From Parelaphostrongylus tenuis (Eukaryota > Nematoda > Chromadorea > Rhabditida > Metastrongylidae), in the NCBI GenBank assembly GCA_019055375.1, contig JAHQIW010000029.1:186001-250000 (forward strand): a stretch of DNA of 64,000 bases, read 5' to 3'. The notes under the pieces are model-generated. The model saw only the letters and a list, made by a program, of their open reading frames with translations, was not told where the DNA came from and ran no database searches. The position numbers and the translations under genes were made by a program. Every line of letters starts with the position of its first letter. Position 1 is the first letter of the stretch. Shown piece by piece: positions 1 through 9,999 of this stretch.

Positions 1-58
1 GATTTTGCCCACCTCAAATAATATAAAAGGTATGGAAGCGTTTAAAGAATTTTTGCAG

Positions 59-177
59 ACCGTTCGACATTCGTAAAAATGAAGGAACAGATTTCAACAA
101 AAGCTTCGAAACATCTTGCAGCGAGCCTCACTTGGAAATGATGGACTATTTAGAAAAGTTCATGAATGCCTATGTAG
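59..177 (+). CDS. DUF229 exon 1 (of those in window)
   Basis: The acceptor TTTTTGCAG ends at 58 and the donor GTGAGT starts at 178. The exon encodes 39 residues starting PFDIRKNEGTDF and ending KFMNAYV, then the first base of a Gly codon. The C-x-EPH-x-MMDYLEKFMNAY pattern matches the DUF229 stretch just ahead of the HDYLN block. Confidence 0.75.
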
Positions 178-504
178 GTGAGTAGAGTTTTTTTTCTTTT
201 TGATGCCCAAAAATATTACCGGTTGTATAGAGTTCACAAATGGTTATCCATTTAGTTAAGTACTGCTTATGTATCAAAAAACATTAACGTTGTCCCAACG
301 GGTGAATGAGACTTTTAAACGTACAATTTCTAATGAATCAAAAATCTATCGTTATTCGTCATGAACTATAGGGCTGAAGTTTGAGCCAGGTAGAGGATAA
401 TTGAGCGGTACATAGTTCTGAGTGGACGCACAGTTTTCCAATGAATGCAATGACATGCAATAGCTCATCGATTGACTACTTAATTACTTTTTGCTCCTCT
501 GATG

Positions 505-612
505 GCCTGGTATCAATTTATGATTCTCGAGCGGATGGATGGCTCGCCAGTCTGAGGTAAGAAATGGTTGAATTAAGGGCACCTCCAACAACTGCTCTGT
601 AGACAGCTAGGT
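505..612 (-). repeat. tRNA-derived SINE-A fragment
   Basis: In reverse it contains AGGTGCCC, GCGAGCCATCCATCC and GGTACC-like spacing as in the SINE-A family copies elsewhere in this window. Diverged and truncated. Confidence 0.5.
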
Positions 613-707
613 CGCAGACAATAATCTTATTTGGTCAGTCAAAATAAATGGACCAACGATCAGAGTTTTACTCTCGACTGCTTATATAGACTTCACTCTA
701 AAACAAT

Positions 708-1133
708 AACAATCTGATAATCTGATAACGTGATTGTTCTGAGCCTTTTATGCATGCGGTACGGCACATATATAGTATTAGATAGTTACTGTTTCGCCCT
801 TGCTTGCTTATCAGTAAATCGGTGTCTTTCGCTTCAGGCGATCCCTTGCAGGGAGATATTTCCCAGTTACATAGGAGTCGAGGCCGATTAATCAGATCAC
901 CACATATCGGGTGTCAAATTCCCTCAACGCTGCATTGACCACAGTTTGACATTAGCGGTTTATTCCTTCATAAGTAGAGGTGTGTACCCTTGGAAGGGAT
1001 CGCCCTGAACCGAAGCCACCGAGCTACTGTTGAGCCTGCAAGAGCGAAACATCAGCTCTTTAGTATTGCATAAGTGTCGTACCAGACCTCATAGATGGCT
1101 CAAAACATTTTATCATGTTATCAAATGTTCAGA
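708..1133. repeat. MITE-like element with inverted ends (TTTTGAGCC family)
   Basis: The left end carries CTGATAACGTGATTG and GAGCCTTTTATGC. The right end, read in reverse, carries TTTGATAACATGAT, TGTTTTGAGCC and AGGTCTGGTAC. The same ends recur at 50.2-50.45 kb and near 62.3 kb, so this is a dispersed non-autonomous DNA element about 425 bp long, sitting in a DUF229 intron. Confidence 0.6.
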
Positions 1134-1312
1134 ACTTTTCTTGTCAAGTTACCTTGGTCTGATTCCCATGAGCACTGTGGGGTTAAGTTGTGCAAAAAAA
1201 AGGCGGAATTCTAAAGAATCGTTAGATATCCTATCCTCAGGTGGTCATGTTTTCTATTCCGATTTCTCATTGTGGTCGCAGTAAAATCCATAAACCAACT
1301 GACGAAGTTAAG

Positions 1313-1482
1313 GAACGCCGAAAATCGCTCAACTGTGGCCTACTATTTTGGCTCATGACTATCTGATGACGCTCTACCATGCCGATGAACACTTTCTGAA
1401 ATTCTTCAAGAAGATCAGGCATTCTTAGATAGATCATTCTTCTTCTTTATGGCCGATCATGGACCACGATACGAGGGTGTTA
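1313..1482 (+). pseudogene. DUF229 exon 2, frameshifted
   Basis: The exon completes the Gly codon of exon 1 and reads TPKIAQLWPTILAHDYL and on to FLKFFKK. The frame then meets TAG. One base later in register it continues as QAFLDRSFFFFMADHGPRYE, the family metal-site-like DHG block. A single-base deletion near 1413 explains this. The acceptor (GTTAAG) is poor in pyrimidines. Confidence 0.7.
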
Positions 1483-1562
1483 GTAACTTTCATTAGTAGC
1501 TTTTTTTCAAAATTACTCTAATAATTGCTTACTATTTGTGTTTAGTCAAATGTTATTTACAG

Positions 1563-1727
1563 ATTCGTGAATACCCCTAGGTCGATACGAGAATCTGAAT
1601 CCTTTTCTGATCGTGAACGCTACCGTCTATGTACCGTGATACATCGATACATAAGCAATTATATATGAAGGCCAACCAGTTGATGACGAATTTTGATCTG
1701 CACGCGACGATCATGGACATATTAAAG
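1563..1727 (+). pseudogene. DUF229 exon 3, stop and frameshift
   Basis: The acceptor ATTTACAG ends at 1562 and the donor GTCAGT follows 1727. In the phase inherited from exon 2 the frame meets TGA, then reads IPLGRYENLNPFLIVNATV. A second frame picks up at MYRDTSIHKQLYMKANQ and runs to the family motif NFDLHATIMDILK. Confidence 0.7.
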
Positions 1728-1969
1728 GTCAGTGCAACAAACTTTATTATACCAGAGTGTCGTTGTAGTAATAGCATTCTTCGATATTTACTTTACCAGT
1801 GGCAGTATTCTACTCTTCATGCTGAGAGTGAGGCAAATCGCTTTCGAGCTCGTATGAAAGCCACTAACCAAACTATATTCATAGTTAATTCGGCGCTAAT
1901 GGCTGAAAATAATTGGCTCTCGATACCCACTAGGGAATGACACAAAATAATTTCATGCAGTTCTTTTAG

Positions 1970-2130
1970 TTACAACCGGAAACTGGGTTTTCTGACACCT
2001 CTTACCGTGATCTAATGCCAATCAGCAAAGGATCATCGCTGTTAAGAGAATGGCGAGGACCAAGAAACTGTCGTACACTACCAATACCATCCGCATATTG
2101 TATTTGTCAGTATGAATGGAAAAATGTCAC
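1970..2130 (+). CDS. DUF229 exon 4
   Basis: Clean exon, TTCTTTTAG acceptor and GTAAGT donor, in frame with the end of exon 3. It encodes the conserved loop YRDLMPISKGSSLLREWRG and then NCRTLPIPSAYCICQYEW, with the Cys pairs typical of the family. Confidence 0.8.
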
Positions 2131-2664
2131 GTAAGTTTGAATGGACTTTGGGGTTTATTTTACATATGCTTAACCTAAATCGTGCAGTACGGTACATTGT
2201 ACACGTACGTGCTGTAATTATACACCTTCATAATAATTTTCTAGTGGTTAAAATCTTTTGCATTTTCTCATTTTGTAGGCTAAGCAGTAGATTTAGGATC
2301 TCAAAAAAACCAGTTTGCCGCGTTGAAGGCGATTATTATTAATTAAATCGGTACGATATCATTGTGCCGTTCTGAGTGGTTCGGAGTTGCGGTTATTGGT
2401 TGTAAAGCCCTATTTTATTACAAAATGACTTAAAGGCGTTTATATATGTAGTACAAGTGCTTCAAAAAGATTGCAGTCTGGAACTTTCATCAACTCTTCA
2501 CAAAGCTAATTGTTCGTAGATGTCATCTATCACCTACGTATATCACATAGCCATGTTGTTTCAACATTTTGAACAAAAATTATAAAGCTGTGACTTATTG
2601 ATAATATTTCTGTTTGTGACAAACAGTTGTGTTGTCGTTTTAATGGACTTCAACAAAAATTTAG

Positions 2665-2773
2665 CGATCGAGGGTTGATCGCAAAATTGGGCAAATTCTT
2701 CTCTAACCAGCTGAATGAGCTTTTGCGGAATAATGGATTGCTAAAGATGTGCAAACAACAATTCTACAACGAA
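2665..2773 (+). CDS. DUF229 exon 5
   Basis: An acceptor at ATTTAG (ends 2664) restores phase with exon 4, and the donor is GTAAGA. It encodes DRGLIAKLGKFFSNQLNELL and then RNNGLLKMCKQQFYNE, matching the helix ahead of the C-terminal domain. An upstream acceptor at 2626 would give a longer open frame but the wrong phase. Confidence 0.65.
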
Positions 2774-2940
2774 GTAAGATACTGGCATTTATTTTTTTCT
2801 CCATCACAGTGCAGAACTATCTGAAACGAATTTCACTAACTTCATCTTTATGATTTTCAAATTTTTTGAAGTTAAAACTGTTTGTAGAAGGGTGGACTTC
2901 GCGTAAACTTACAGAATTATGTGACCGTTTTTCATTGCAG

Positions 2941-3028
2941 ATTGTTGAGCGTCAAGCAACTTCAGATTGGTGATGCTACACTTTACGAAATGGTCGTCTA
3001 TGTGATTCCATCAGGAGGTCTTTTCTCG
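2941..3028 (+). CDS. DUF229 exon 6
   Basis: Acceptor CATTGCAG ends at 2940, donor GTGAGT follows 3028. It encodes LLSVKQLQIGDATLYEMVVY and then VIPSGGLFS, the family PSGG block. The phase from exon 5 fits only if the acceptor is moved to about 2956; otherwise there is another small lesion here. Confidence 0.65.
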
Positions 3029-3294
3029 GTGAGTACAATATCTGATAGTAAGGTAGAACAAGCTGCAAAATTTCACTTGTAAGACGAAAATGGTACTTTA
3101 CTCTGGCCAATAGTAGAGATGTCGGCACAGTTGTCTCGCTAAAACGCTGATCCGCATCCTTATCCCTTGCCGTCTAACTACATCAGATATAGGAAAGCTA
3201 GATGACTTCCGTCACCCGACCCAGCTCGGTCCCTTAGCAAAGACGAATTTTTCAGTCTTTTCAAAGTTTGAGGATTTCTCATTAAACGAAATTT

Positions 3295-3870
3295 TTCCTT
3301 CGATCTTGTGAAGCCATTCGATAGTTTGAATCTCGAAAACTTCAATGATGTATTTGGTTTCTAAAAAGAACTTTTGACGCGATGTAAGAGCCAAAACAAA
3401 ATTGTTTCGCGTAACACGACATTGGCACCAAACCACCGTGGTTTGCCGGTTTGTGGATAAGATTACGCTACATGTCGCTGCGCTTTTTCCGGTGCCCCAT
3501 TTGCCATGCCAATTTTTTTTAGTGTTTACAGCGTAAGAAGTTTTTTCAAAAACCAGATGCATCATTGGAATTTTCGAGATAAAATCTGAAAGTCTAGAGA
3601 AAAACCTCTGCTAAGCGAGGAATGTTTGAGTAAAAACCATGAATTCGTTTTTCATGTTATAGTGCACCAAAAAGCTATTCTGGAATTGAAGTACATTTTC
3701 TATTTTTCAGAGATTTGAGCTATCGGGTGACCACTCAAAAAACAACCCGAAAACTACGTTTTTAGCAATGGTACGAACTGGGGGCCGATAACGGAAAAAT
3801 ACGAGAAAATCTTTATTTTGATACTTTCATAGGAGAGTTATGATCTCGCAATTACGTATCTATAGTAAGA
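3295..3870. repeat. Diverged ATTCGATAG-family repeat
   Basis: Contains GCCATTCGATAGTTTG and further short blocks shared with the 17-18 kb fold-back repeat. No coding sequence of the DUF229 gene is visible in this intron segment. Confidence 0.4.
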
Positions 3871-3903
3871 TTGCTGAGTGATTTTGCAAAGTAGGGCGCC
3901 TCA

Positions 3904-3919
3904 GGGGGGGGGGGGGGGG
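3904..3919 (+). repeat. Poly-G tract (G16)
   Basis: Sixteen consecutive G on the plus strand, in an otherwise AT-rich intron. It can form G-quadruplexes. Confidence 0.9.
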
Positions 3920-3924
3920 TGGTG

Positions 3925-3990
3925 TCGTGTCCGAGTATCATGCCTACCAAGGGCTCGTGTTAACCACTGAACTATCGGTGCTGTTCCTCT
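3925..3990 (-). repeat. tRNA-like SINE head
   Basis: The reverse strand reads CCGATAGTTCAGTGGTTAAC, an A-box-like segment, followed by a weak B-box-like TTGGTAGGCATGA. Probably a decayed tRNA-derived repeat rather than a gene. Confidence 0.3.
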
Positions 3991-4494
3991 GCTACCTTCA
4001 ATCTGCAGACAATTGATCTGGAATTGTCAGCAACTAACCGTCAAATAAAGCGTATTTGTGCATTGTAACTGTCCAACAATTGTCAGCTTAATGGAGTTCA
4101 ATGCCAATGTATGCTCACCAGATCAAACTCGTTGACAGTTGATTGATGACAGCTTCAGTGCCTTATATCACAAGAAAGACGACAACAGAGCAAGAGCTTT
4201 AGTGGTGTAGTATTTAGCACGCGGCGCCAGTGAGGATGAAACGCGGGAGTAACTCCCACCTGTGTTATCAAATTTTACATGTCATTGGTCAATGCTTGAA
4301 CCGTTCAACGAAGCATCACTTTGCAGTGGGCCATTTCATTTAGACGGAGAGTGATGATGCTACGTCGTCCAAGTGTTACTAGAAACATTCCATGTACCAC
4401 AGGCTCTTGTCAGTAACCCGATTCAAAATATGAAGAAAAGCTGAATAAGACAATAGTGCGAAGGAAACGATGGGATAACCCTAAGCTTTTGGTA

Positions 4495-4640
4495 AGCAGG
4501 GCGTGTAGCACAGTGGTTAGAAGTGCACGGAAATGCACAAGCGTGCAATGCATGCTGACTCTCACTTTGCGAGAGCTCTTGAAGTCTTGAATCGCTTGCT
4601 GTACTTTTCTTACCATGCCCATAGGCTTGAGCCCTATGAT
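4495..4640 (+). repeat. tRNA-like SINE head
   Basis: GTGTAGCACAGTGGTTAGAA resembles the A-box start of SINE-A. The B-box is eroded. Confidence 0.4.
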
Positions 4641-5425
4641 TGAAGAGCACTGAAGACTTCATGAACTCCTTCTGTCTACTAACAATCATGGAAGCTAGAA
4701 GCATCAAAGCGCGCATTATGTCGTCGAATGCTTTGAATACCCAGTGGGACAAAAAGCTTTCCGCCGTACGTGCTTTTACCTCCGGCATGTTACACTTTGA
4801 ATAGAAAAAATGCAGAATTAGTTTTGAGCAGCATGTGAGGAAAAGAATGATTTTGCATCGAGAGAAAACCATTATCCATGGTCACTCTGTGAGTCCAACT
4901 CAAATCAGTTCATCATTTGATATGCTTTAGAAAGGGATTTGTTCATAATCTAAGAGGTCGAAGTCTGCCGTAATACACAGAGAATGGGCCACTGGTTCGA
5001 TTTTGCATTTCGTCTTCTCCCAAAACTTTAACCCTTCGGTGGCGATAAATTGGTACCCACAGTTGTTTAGCAAGGTGAAATTACTGCCTTTATGAAAAGG
5101 TAGGCTAACACAGACCATTAAGTAGGCTGTATATGCTCCTACATACATTCATTCACCTCTTGCAGTACTTGGTGATACCGAATAAAATGGCTGATACTTG
5201 AAGACTAATCAACGCCAATGTCATTGCTTTCTTATATTTGTGATGTCTTGTTATAGTAATCTTGACTCGTTTACTTTGAGCTACCTACCGTTTCAAAAGA
5301 TAAAGGACTGAGATAAGATGTAAGCTATAAACAATGAAATTAACTCTCTGCTCTCTTTTTGTCTGCGTCACATATACTTTACATACATCCGTAGGCAGAC
5401 CAGATCTAACATATTTTCTTTTCAG

Positions 5426-5562
5426 GCATATATTCGCTCCAATTCCTCTGGGCTGTTCCTCAGTTCTGGATTCTCTCGCCTGAATCTGTATGGTAAACAG
5501 GCGGAGTGCCTAATCGACAATCCTTTGCGACCTCTGTGTCATTGTAGAAATACAACTAAGCG
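5426..5562 (+). CDS. DUF229 exon 7 (C-terminal)
   Basis: Acceptor TTTTCTTTTCAG and donor GTAAGT. It encodes AYIRSNSSGLFLSSGFSRLN and then LYGKQAECLIDNPLRPLCHC, the C-terminal signature of DUF229. If the next exon starts after TATTTCAG at 5668, translation stops one codon later, so this is probably the end of the protein. Confidence 0.75.
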
Positions 5563-5669
5563 GTAAGTAAAGAAATTTTCATTTTCGTCCACCTTCACTT
5601 TTGCTTCGAGTTTTCTGCTTCTTGAATATCATCATCTTCACTGTAATACGTATTGTTAGTATTTCAGGT

Positions 5670-6118
5670 AAAACAATTGTGAAGACTTCAGAAACAAGAA
5701 AAGTTGTCGATTTTGACAAAGTGATCCGGGTGGTGACTTCATTTAGTGCCATAGTTTCTATTCCAACACGTATTTTGATGATTTCTTTTGACGAAGTTGA
5801 TAAGGCTATCAACTGAGAATTCTTCACACTTCGAACCAATATAAACCCATTTTATCCAATGAAATGTATATTTTTCTAACAATGAACGTGGTTTACTTTG
5901 TTGTTTTATAACATTGTTTCAACAGACTTATTCTTAAACACTAGTACTGCAAGGCAACGGTCGGCCTCAACTTTTATCGAAGAACTACCACACATGATTC
6001 TTTCGCGATTAGGACAATGTGTCTTTCTCGTCATTGGAAAAAAAAATATCTCGTACAAACTTTTCCTAAGTTCACACATTTGGGACAAATATACACCCAT
6101 TGATGTAGAGTGATTTGC
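5670..6118. other. No gene seen
   Basis: Open frames on both strands here overlap each other and lack splice support or recognisable motifs. Confidence 0.5.
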
Positions 6119-6208
6119 AAAACTTTCGCGTCAAGCGGGTCTAGAACCCGCACCTCACTCTTTCCGGGAACGCGTGCTCTATCCGTTACACTTCTGACGC
6201 CCATTTTG
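6119..6208 (-). repeat. tRNA-derived SINE-B copy
   Basis: Reverse strand starts GGGCGTCAGAAGTGTAACGG, has GATAGAGCAC, and a B-box GGGTTCTAGACCCGC closing to a TGACGC acceptor-like end, then TTTTGCAAATCAC. It shares this layout and tail with 7801-7900. A genuine tRNA gene is unlikely because the anticodon arm does not pair and the tail is shared. Confidence 0.6.
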
Positions 6209-6278
6209 CACACTACTCTTTCTACGCTACACCGCATTAATCTGTCAGCCGCCAGCCGTGTGGCCCGGGTAGTCGATC

Positions 6279-6456
6279 TCGACATTGAACCCGGTTACGC
6301 TAACAGGTATTGGGTATCAAAGATCAATTGAAATTCTTTTTATTTAGCCGCTTCTAGCGGTGTTATGATGTTTCAAACATCAAGCGGCTAAATAAGAAGA
6401 ATTTCATCTGATCTTTTATACACAGTATCTGTCAGCATGACTGGGTTCAATGTCGA
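6279..6456. repeat. Hairpin MITE with about 73-base arms
   Basis: The left arm starts CGACATTGAACCCGGTT and ends TATTTAGCCGCTT. The right arm is its reverse complement with few mismatches, ending GGTTCAATGTCG. The loop is under 30 bases, so almost the whole element is one stem. Confidence 0.8.
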
Positions 6457-6576
6457 AACAATCACTTTTCAACAAAGTCCATCAGTCATTCGAAAGCCGA
6501 AAAGAAATGGAGTTTGAAACTATAGTTGGCTTTTCAACAAATTTATAGAGCACAGAAAATATTATGTTTTGGATAA

Positions 6577-6879
6577 AAGGATTAAGGATGAAGCTCTCGG
6601 CGCTTATCAATCCCTGAGGGATGCGCCATGCATTAGTCTCCAATTTTGACATCATTTGAGGCGATTCAATGCATAACTCTCTTCTACAAAGACTCGCGTT
6701 GTCCTCCCGCTGTACCAAATCGGTGCTGCTTATCCTCCGAGACAAGTCTGAGACCAGTCTGTTACCAAGATACCGACCCCGGAGGGATAGATGGCTTGGT
6801 GGGCCATGAGCGCGAGGTTGAACCATTGACCTCGTGTGCGACGCAGAGCACCTCTAACCATTGCTCCACAGGCGCTCTA
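6577..6879 (-). repeat. tRNA-derived SINE-A copy
   Basis: In reverse: GGAGCAATGGTTAGAGGTGC (A box), GGTCAATGGTTCAACCTCGC (B box), then CCATCTATCCCTCCGG, TGGTAACAGACTGGTCTC and an end at CCGAGAGCTTCATCCTTAAT. Full length, about 300 bp. Confidence 0.8.
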
Positions 6880-7800
6880 TTATGTTTAGACTGGGGAAAA
6901 TTCTATCAGAAGGGTATATTCGTGTAGAGAGACTTGTACCATATCACAATTAATGGAGAATTTATCAAATTCTTCAACCCGGGAAAAAATTCCAAATTAT
7001 CACCAAATCGCTTTCTATCGAGGCAGCAGTTCTGATTGTTGCTCGCAAGGCGATTTTGTATTTACTCAGAAGATCCTCTACCTGGTCCGCAAATTCCATG
7101 AACTTCATAATCTGGGATTGTAGAAGAGAGTTTGTTAGGTCTGAGAAATGAAGAGATCATTGTGAAGTTTATATGCCGAATTATCTACATTGGGTGAAAA
7201 CTGTAATTTTATTTTGCTCTTACAGCGTTTTTAGTTTCGAAATTTTAGAGATTTATGTTATTGAATGATTCCTCTCAAGATTTCCAACATTTAAGCTTCT
7301 GAACATTAATCAAAAACAATGAAGGAAAACTATGCCTATTTAAAGGAGCAAACAAACAAACGGGTCTAGTATAGAAACACGCCATCCCTAACGGGTTCAC
7401 AATAGATCTTTCTTTCTTGAACAGTATCCCCAAGCGGACTTCTTAGTTACGCAAGAATGTTCTTGAACATCTCCTTGCATCAGATCATCACCATAATTAT
7501 TGCGTGCGCAAGGGAAGATTTCTCTAGTGAAATTTTGTAAGTCGGATCTTGTTTTCTAGCCTTACTACTTCAATCAGTTGTTACTTCTTGTATTTCCTTG
7601 TCAACATTATTTCTCATTAACCTCCTAGTTAACGTGCACCTTCCTGGGTACACACGTGATTCTCGATTTGGAATGTGCCCAAAATTTTGTACCCACACGC
7701 TATTCAGTGGTCGTTTTCTTGGAAAGATTTCTCAGTGGGCTTTCTGCAGCATTTTGTTGATCAGTAGACTACATATATCTCAAGAGTGGTATGCGAAATA

Positions 7801-7900
7801 GGCGTCAGTAGTGCAACGGGTTAGAGCACACACTTCAGAATAGAGCAAGATGTGGGTTCGAATCCTGCCTGACTCAAAAATTTTGCATATCACTCAGTAT
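7801..7900 (+). repeat. tRNA-derived SINE-B copy
   Basis: GGCGTCAGTAGTGCAACGGG, TTAGAGCAC, B box GGGTTCGAATCC, then TGCCTGACTC and TTTTGCATATCAC. D and T arms and the acceptor pair reasonably, but the anticodon stem does not, and the tail matches other SINE-B copies. Confidence 0.6.
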
Positions 7901-8062
7901 GTCAATGAATATATAGCATGTGGATATTTACCCATAGTTATTTGAGTGTCTTTGAGATAACCCATTAATGCGATGCTCATTCAAAGCTGATTGTGGTAAT
8001 ATTTTCACTTATATTTTGGTAGGAGCGAAAAAAGTAATTAGATATGGGATGAAAAGATTGGT

Positions 8063-8160
8063 AGAAGGCACTGTGGCCTAGTAGTTGTGATACTTGTCGC
8101 GTTGCGCGTGAAGCCGAGCTCTACTCCCAACTCTTCCCGCCAGTCAACAGCATCGCCCTT
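8063..8160 (+). repeat. tRNA-like SINE head
   Basis: CACTGTGGCCTAGTAGTTGT and later TCTACTCCCAACTC resemble degraded A and B boxes. Confidence 0.3.
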
Positions 8161-8169
8161 TGGAACGCC

Positions 8170-9555
8170 GTAAATAGAAAAGCCGGCTTTCTATCCATGC
8201 ATTTGGCGCATTATTGAAAGGAAAATTGTAATATCAGTAAGTGATAGTAGGCATAGGCGAATGATGCAGAAAGGTTTTGATAGTTCTGTGATTAGCTTCG
8301 CAACAAAATGCCGTGCAAATCAAAAGACATTGAAATGTCGTTGGAAAAATCATTTTAAAAAACCTACACTTTAGGAGGTTGAGTTGCGGGTGTACATTTT
8401 CCTCTCCATGTTGGAGAATCATTTATTTGATTGAGAATTACAGTTTTGTAAAGAGATCCATTCGAAAAGAATTTTTCAAAAATAAGATTAATGAGAGTTT
8501 ACTCCATATAATGGGAGTAAGGAGAACCTATAGATATGACCTTTTTTTACTTTTTACACAAAGTGTATTGTTGCGCTTCTAGACAGTTCTTATACTTGTA
8601 GCGTCGCAAGAAATAAACTCGACCACTTTAAGCCGTTTCTATGTCCATTTGACTGATAAATGCACAGCATGCATTTTTAACTTGGGAAAATAGCAAACAT
8701 CTGCAGAGAGTCGTAATTTTCGCTCTTACTACACTTATATCAACACTAAATTACAATTACTGAAATTATTTATTCGCTGTTCATGCAGATGGATATAACA
8801 CATCTATACATATACATCTAAGATACCTTGACACTTCGATCCTTTCTTGATCCGTCTTCATAGTGTGTTTTCACTGTGCGGATCCCAGTGATTCCGACAT
8901 GCAATTCGTTTTTTGTCATCTTCTCGAACGTTATAGAAAATTCGTTGGGCACGTTCTTTAGAATCTCGAGAATAGTCGGGCTGTAACATTAAATAGGGCG
9001 TTCGTTGTTGAATGCCGTAGAGTGTTGTGTGACGGGATTTAGTTCGTGCATGCCGCGACCAGCATCACAACCACTTGATCATATTTAATACACGTCATAG
9101 AACAATACGAAAGTTAGAGTTAAAGTTAAGTTAAAATACAGTTAGAACAATACAGAGAAAGTTTCTTTGCACTTGCTTGAATTTCTGAATGCTAGTAAGC
9201 ACTGAAATAAGTTACGCTGTTGGAGAGCCGCTAATGAGTGGATGGCAATGCGTCAGTTTTTATATGGGTTTGCAGGAGTGGAGTGTTGGCTTCAATGTGA
9301 TGTATACAAGAGTTGCGGTGGCTATAAATGCACTGAGACCATAGCTAGCTAATCTAGATGATCATCTATCACGATTAATAAAAAAGTGTGTGCAAAATTA
9401 TCGCCCATGTTCTACGGTAACGCCTATAACGCCTTGGAGAACAAACTTATAAATTTCAAATGTTATAAGAATCTCATGAACTTCCAACTTTATGAAAACG
9501 TAAATTACTCTCTTAGGCATCTGCGGTGAACATTGTCACTATGACCAGTTAGCTC
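8170..9555. other. No gene seen
   Basis: Only short unsupported open frames. AT-rich, with no clear splice-bounded exon. Confidence 0.5.
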
Positions 9556-9561
9556 CAACTA

Positions 9562-9957
9562 ATAGGTGGGGGAAAAGTTCTGAAAAAATGCTTGTAACTT
9601 TCGTGAGTATCGGTCATTTTTTGTATTTTTGGGCTCATTCAGAAGCCGGTATTCTCCCGCATTGATTGGTGTATAATTTATCTACTTGTTTTGAGATGGA
9701 GTTGACAAACGAGCAAATTAGGTTGTTGATGATGCACAAGTGGCTGTTGGGTTCAAATGCAACGGTGACAAGTGAACGCATCAATCTGGCTAGGAATTTT
9801 ATGCTCGCGGAATCGCTCTTTTGCCGCAGAAGTGACAGAAAGTGCCTGCAGTTGAAGATGAGTACTTGAACAAATAGCTTTGTCTTTGCTCGAGTGTAAG
9901 AGGTGCATAAATAAATGTTTTACAAGAATTTTCGTAGAACTTTTCAGCCAACCTATT
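9562..9957 (+). mobile_element. Internally deleted mariner (copy 1)
   Basis: Ends are inverted: TAGGTGGGGGAAAAGTTCTG at left, and TAGGTTGGCTGAAAAGTTCT read in reverse at right, each continuing into CTTGTAA. Inside, MELTNEQIRLLMMHKWLLGS is the start of a mariner helix-turn-helix. A frame break follows, and then the degenerate C-terminal end. The catalytic domain is missing. Confidence 0.75.
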
Positions 9958-9999
9958 AGGAGGTATATGGAGAAGTGTTTCTCGTAATAGCACGTGAAA

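Larger units (their letters stand above)
59..5562 (+). pseudogene. DUF229 (sulfatase-like) family gene, 5'-incomplete, decayed
   Basis: Seven exons (59-177, 1313-1482, 1563-1727, 1970-2130, 2665-2773, 2941-3028, 5426-5562) together read as the middle and C-terminus of a metazoan DUF229 protein, a large nematode family related to alkaline-phosphatase/sulfatase folds; its biochemical role is not established. Family landmarks appear in order: LAHDYL, FFFFMADHGPRYEG, PLGRYEN, LMTNFDLHATIMDIL, NCRTLPIPSAYCICQYEW, IPSGGLF and RLNLYGKQAECL. Most junctions have GT/AG and compatible phase. Three defects break it: a one-base deletion after FFKK in exon 2, an in-frame TGA before IPLGRYEN in exon 3, and a further frame change in exon 3 near 1627. 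The 5' part lies outside the window. I read it as a pseudogene, although assembly indels are possible. The intron after exon 1 holds a SINE fragment and a MITE. Confidence 0.8.

Noticed and set aside
7801..7875. Functional tRNA gene
   Set aside because: The anticodon stem does not pair and the 3' flank matches another repeat copy, so it is a SINE head.
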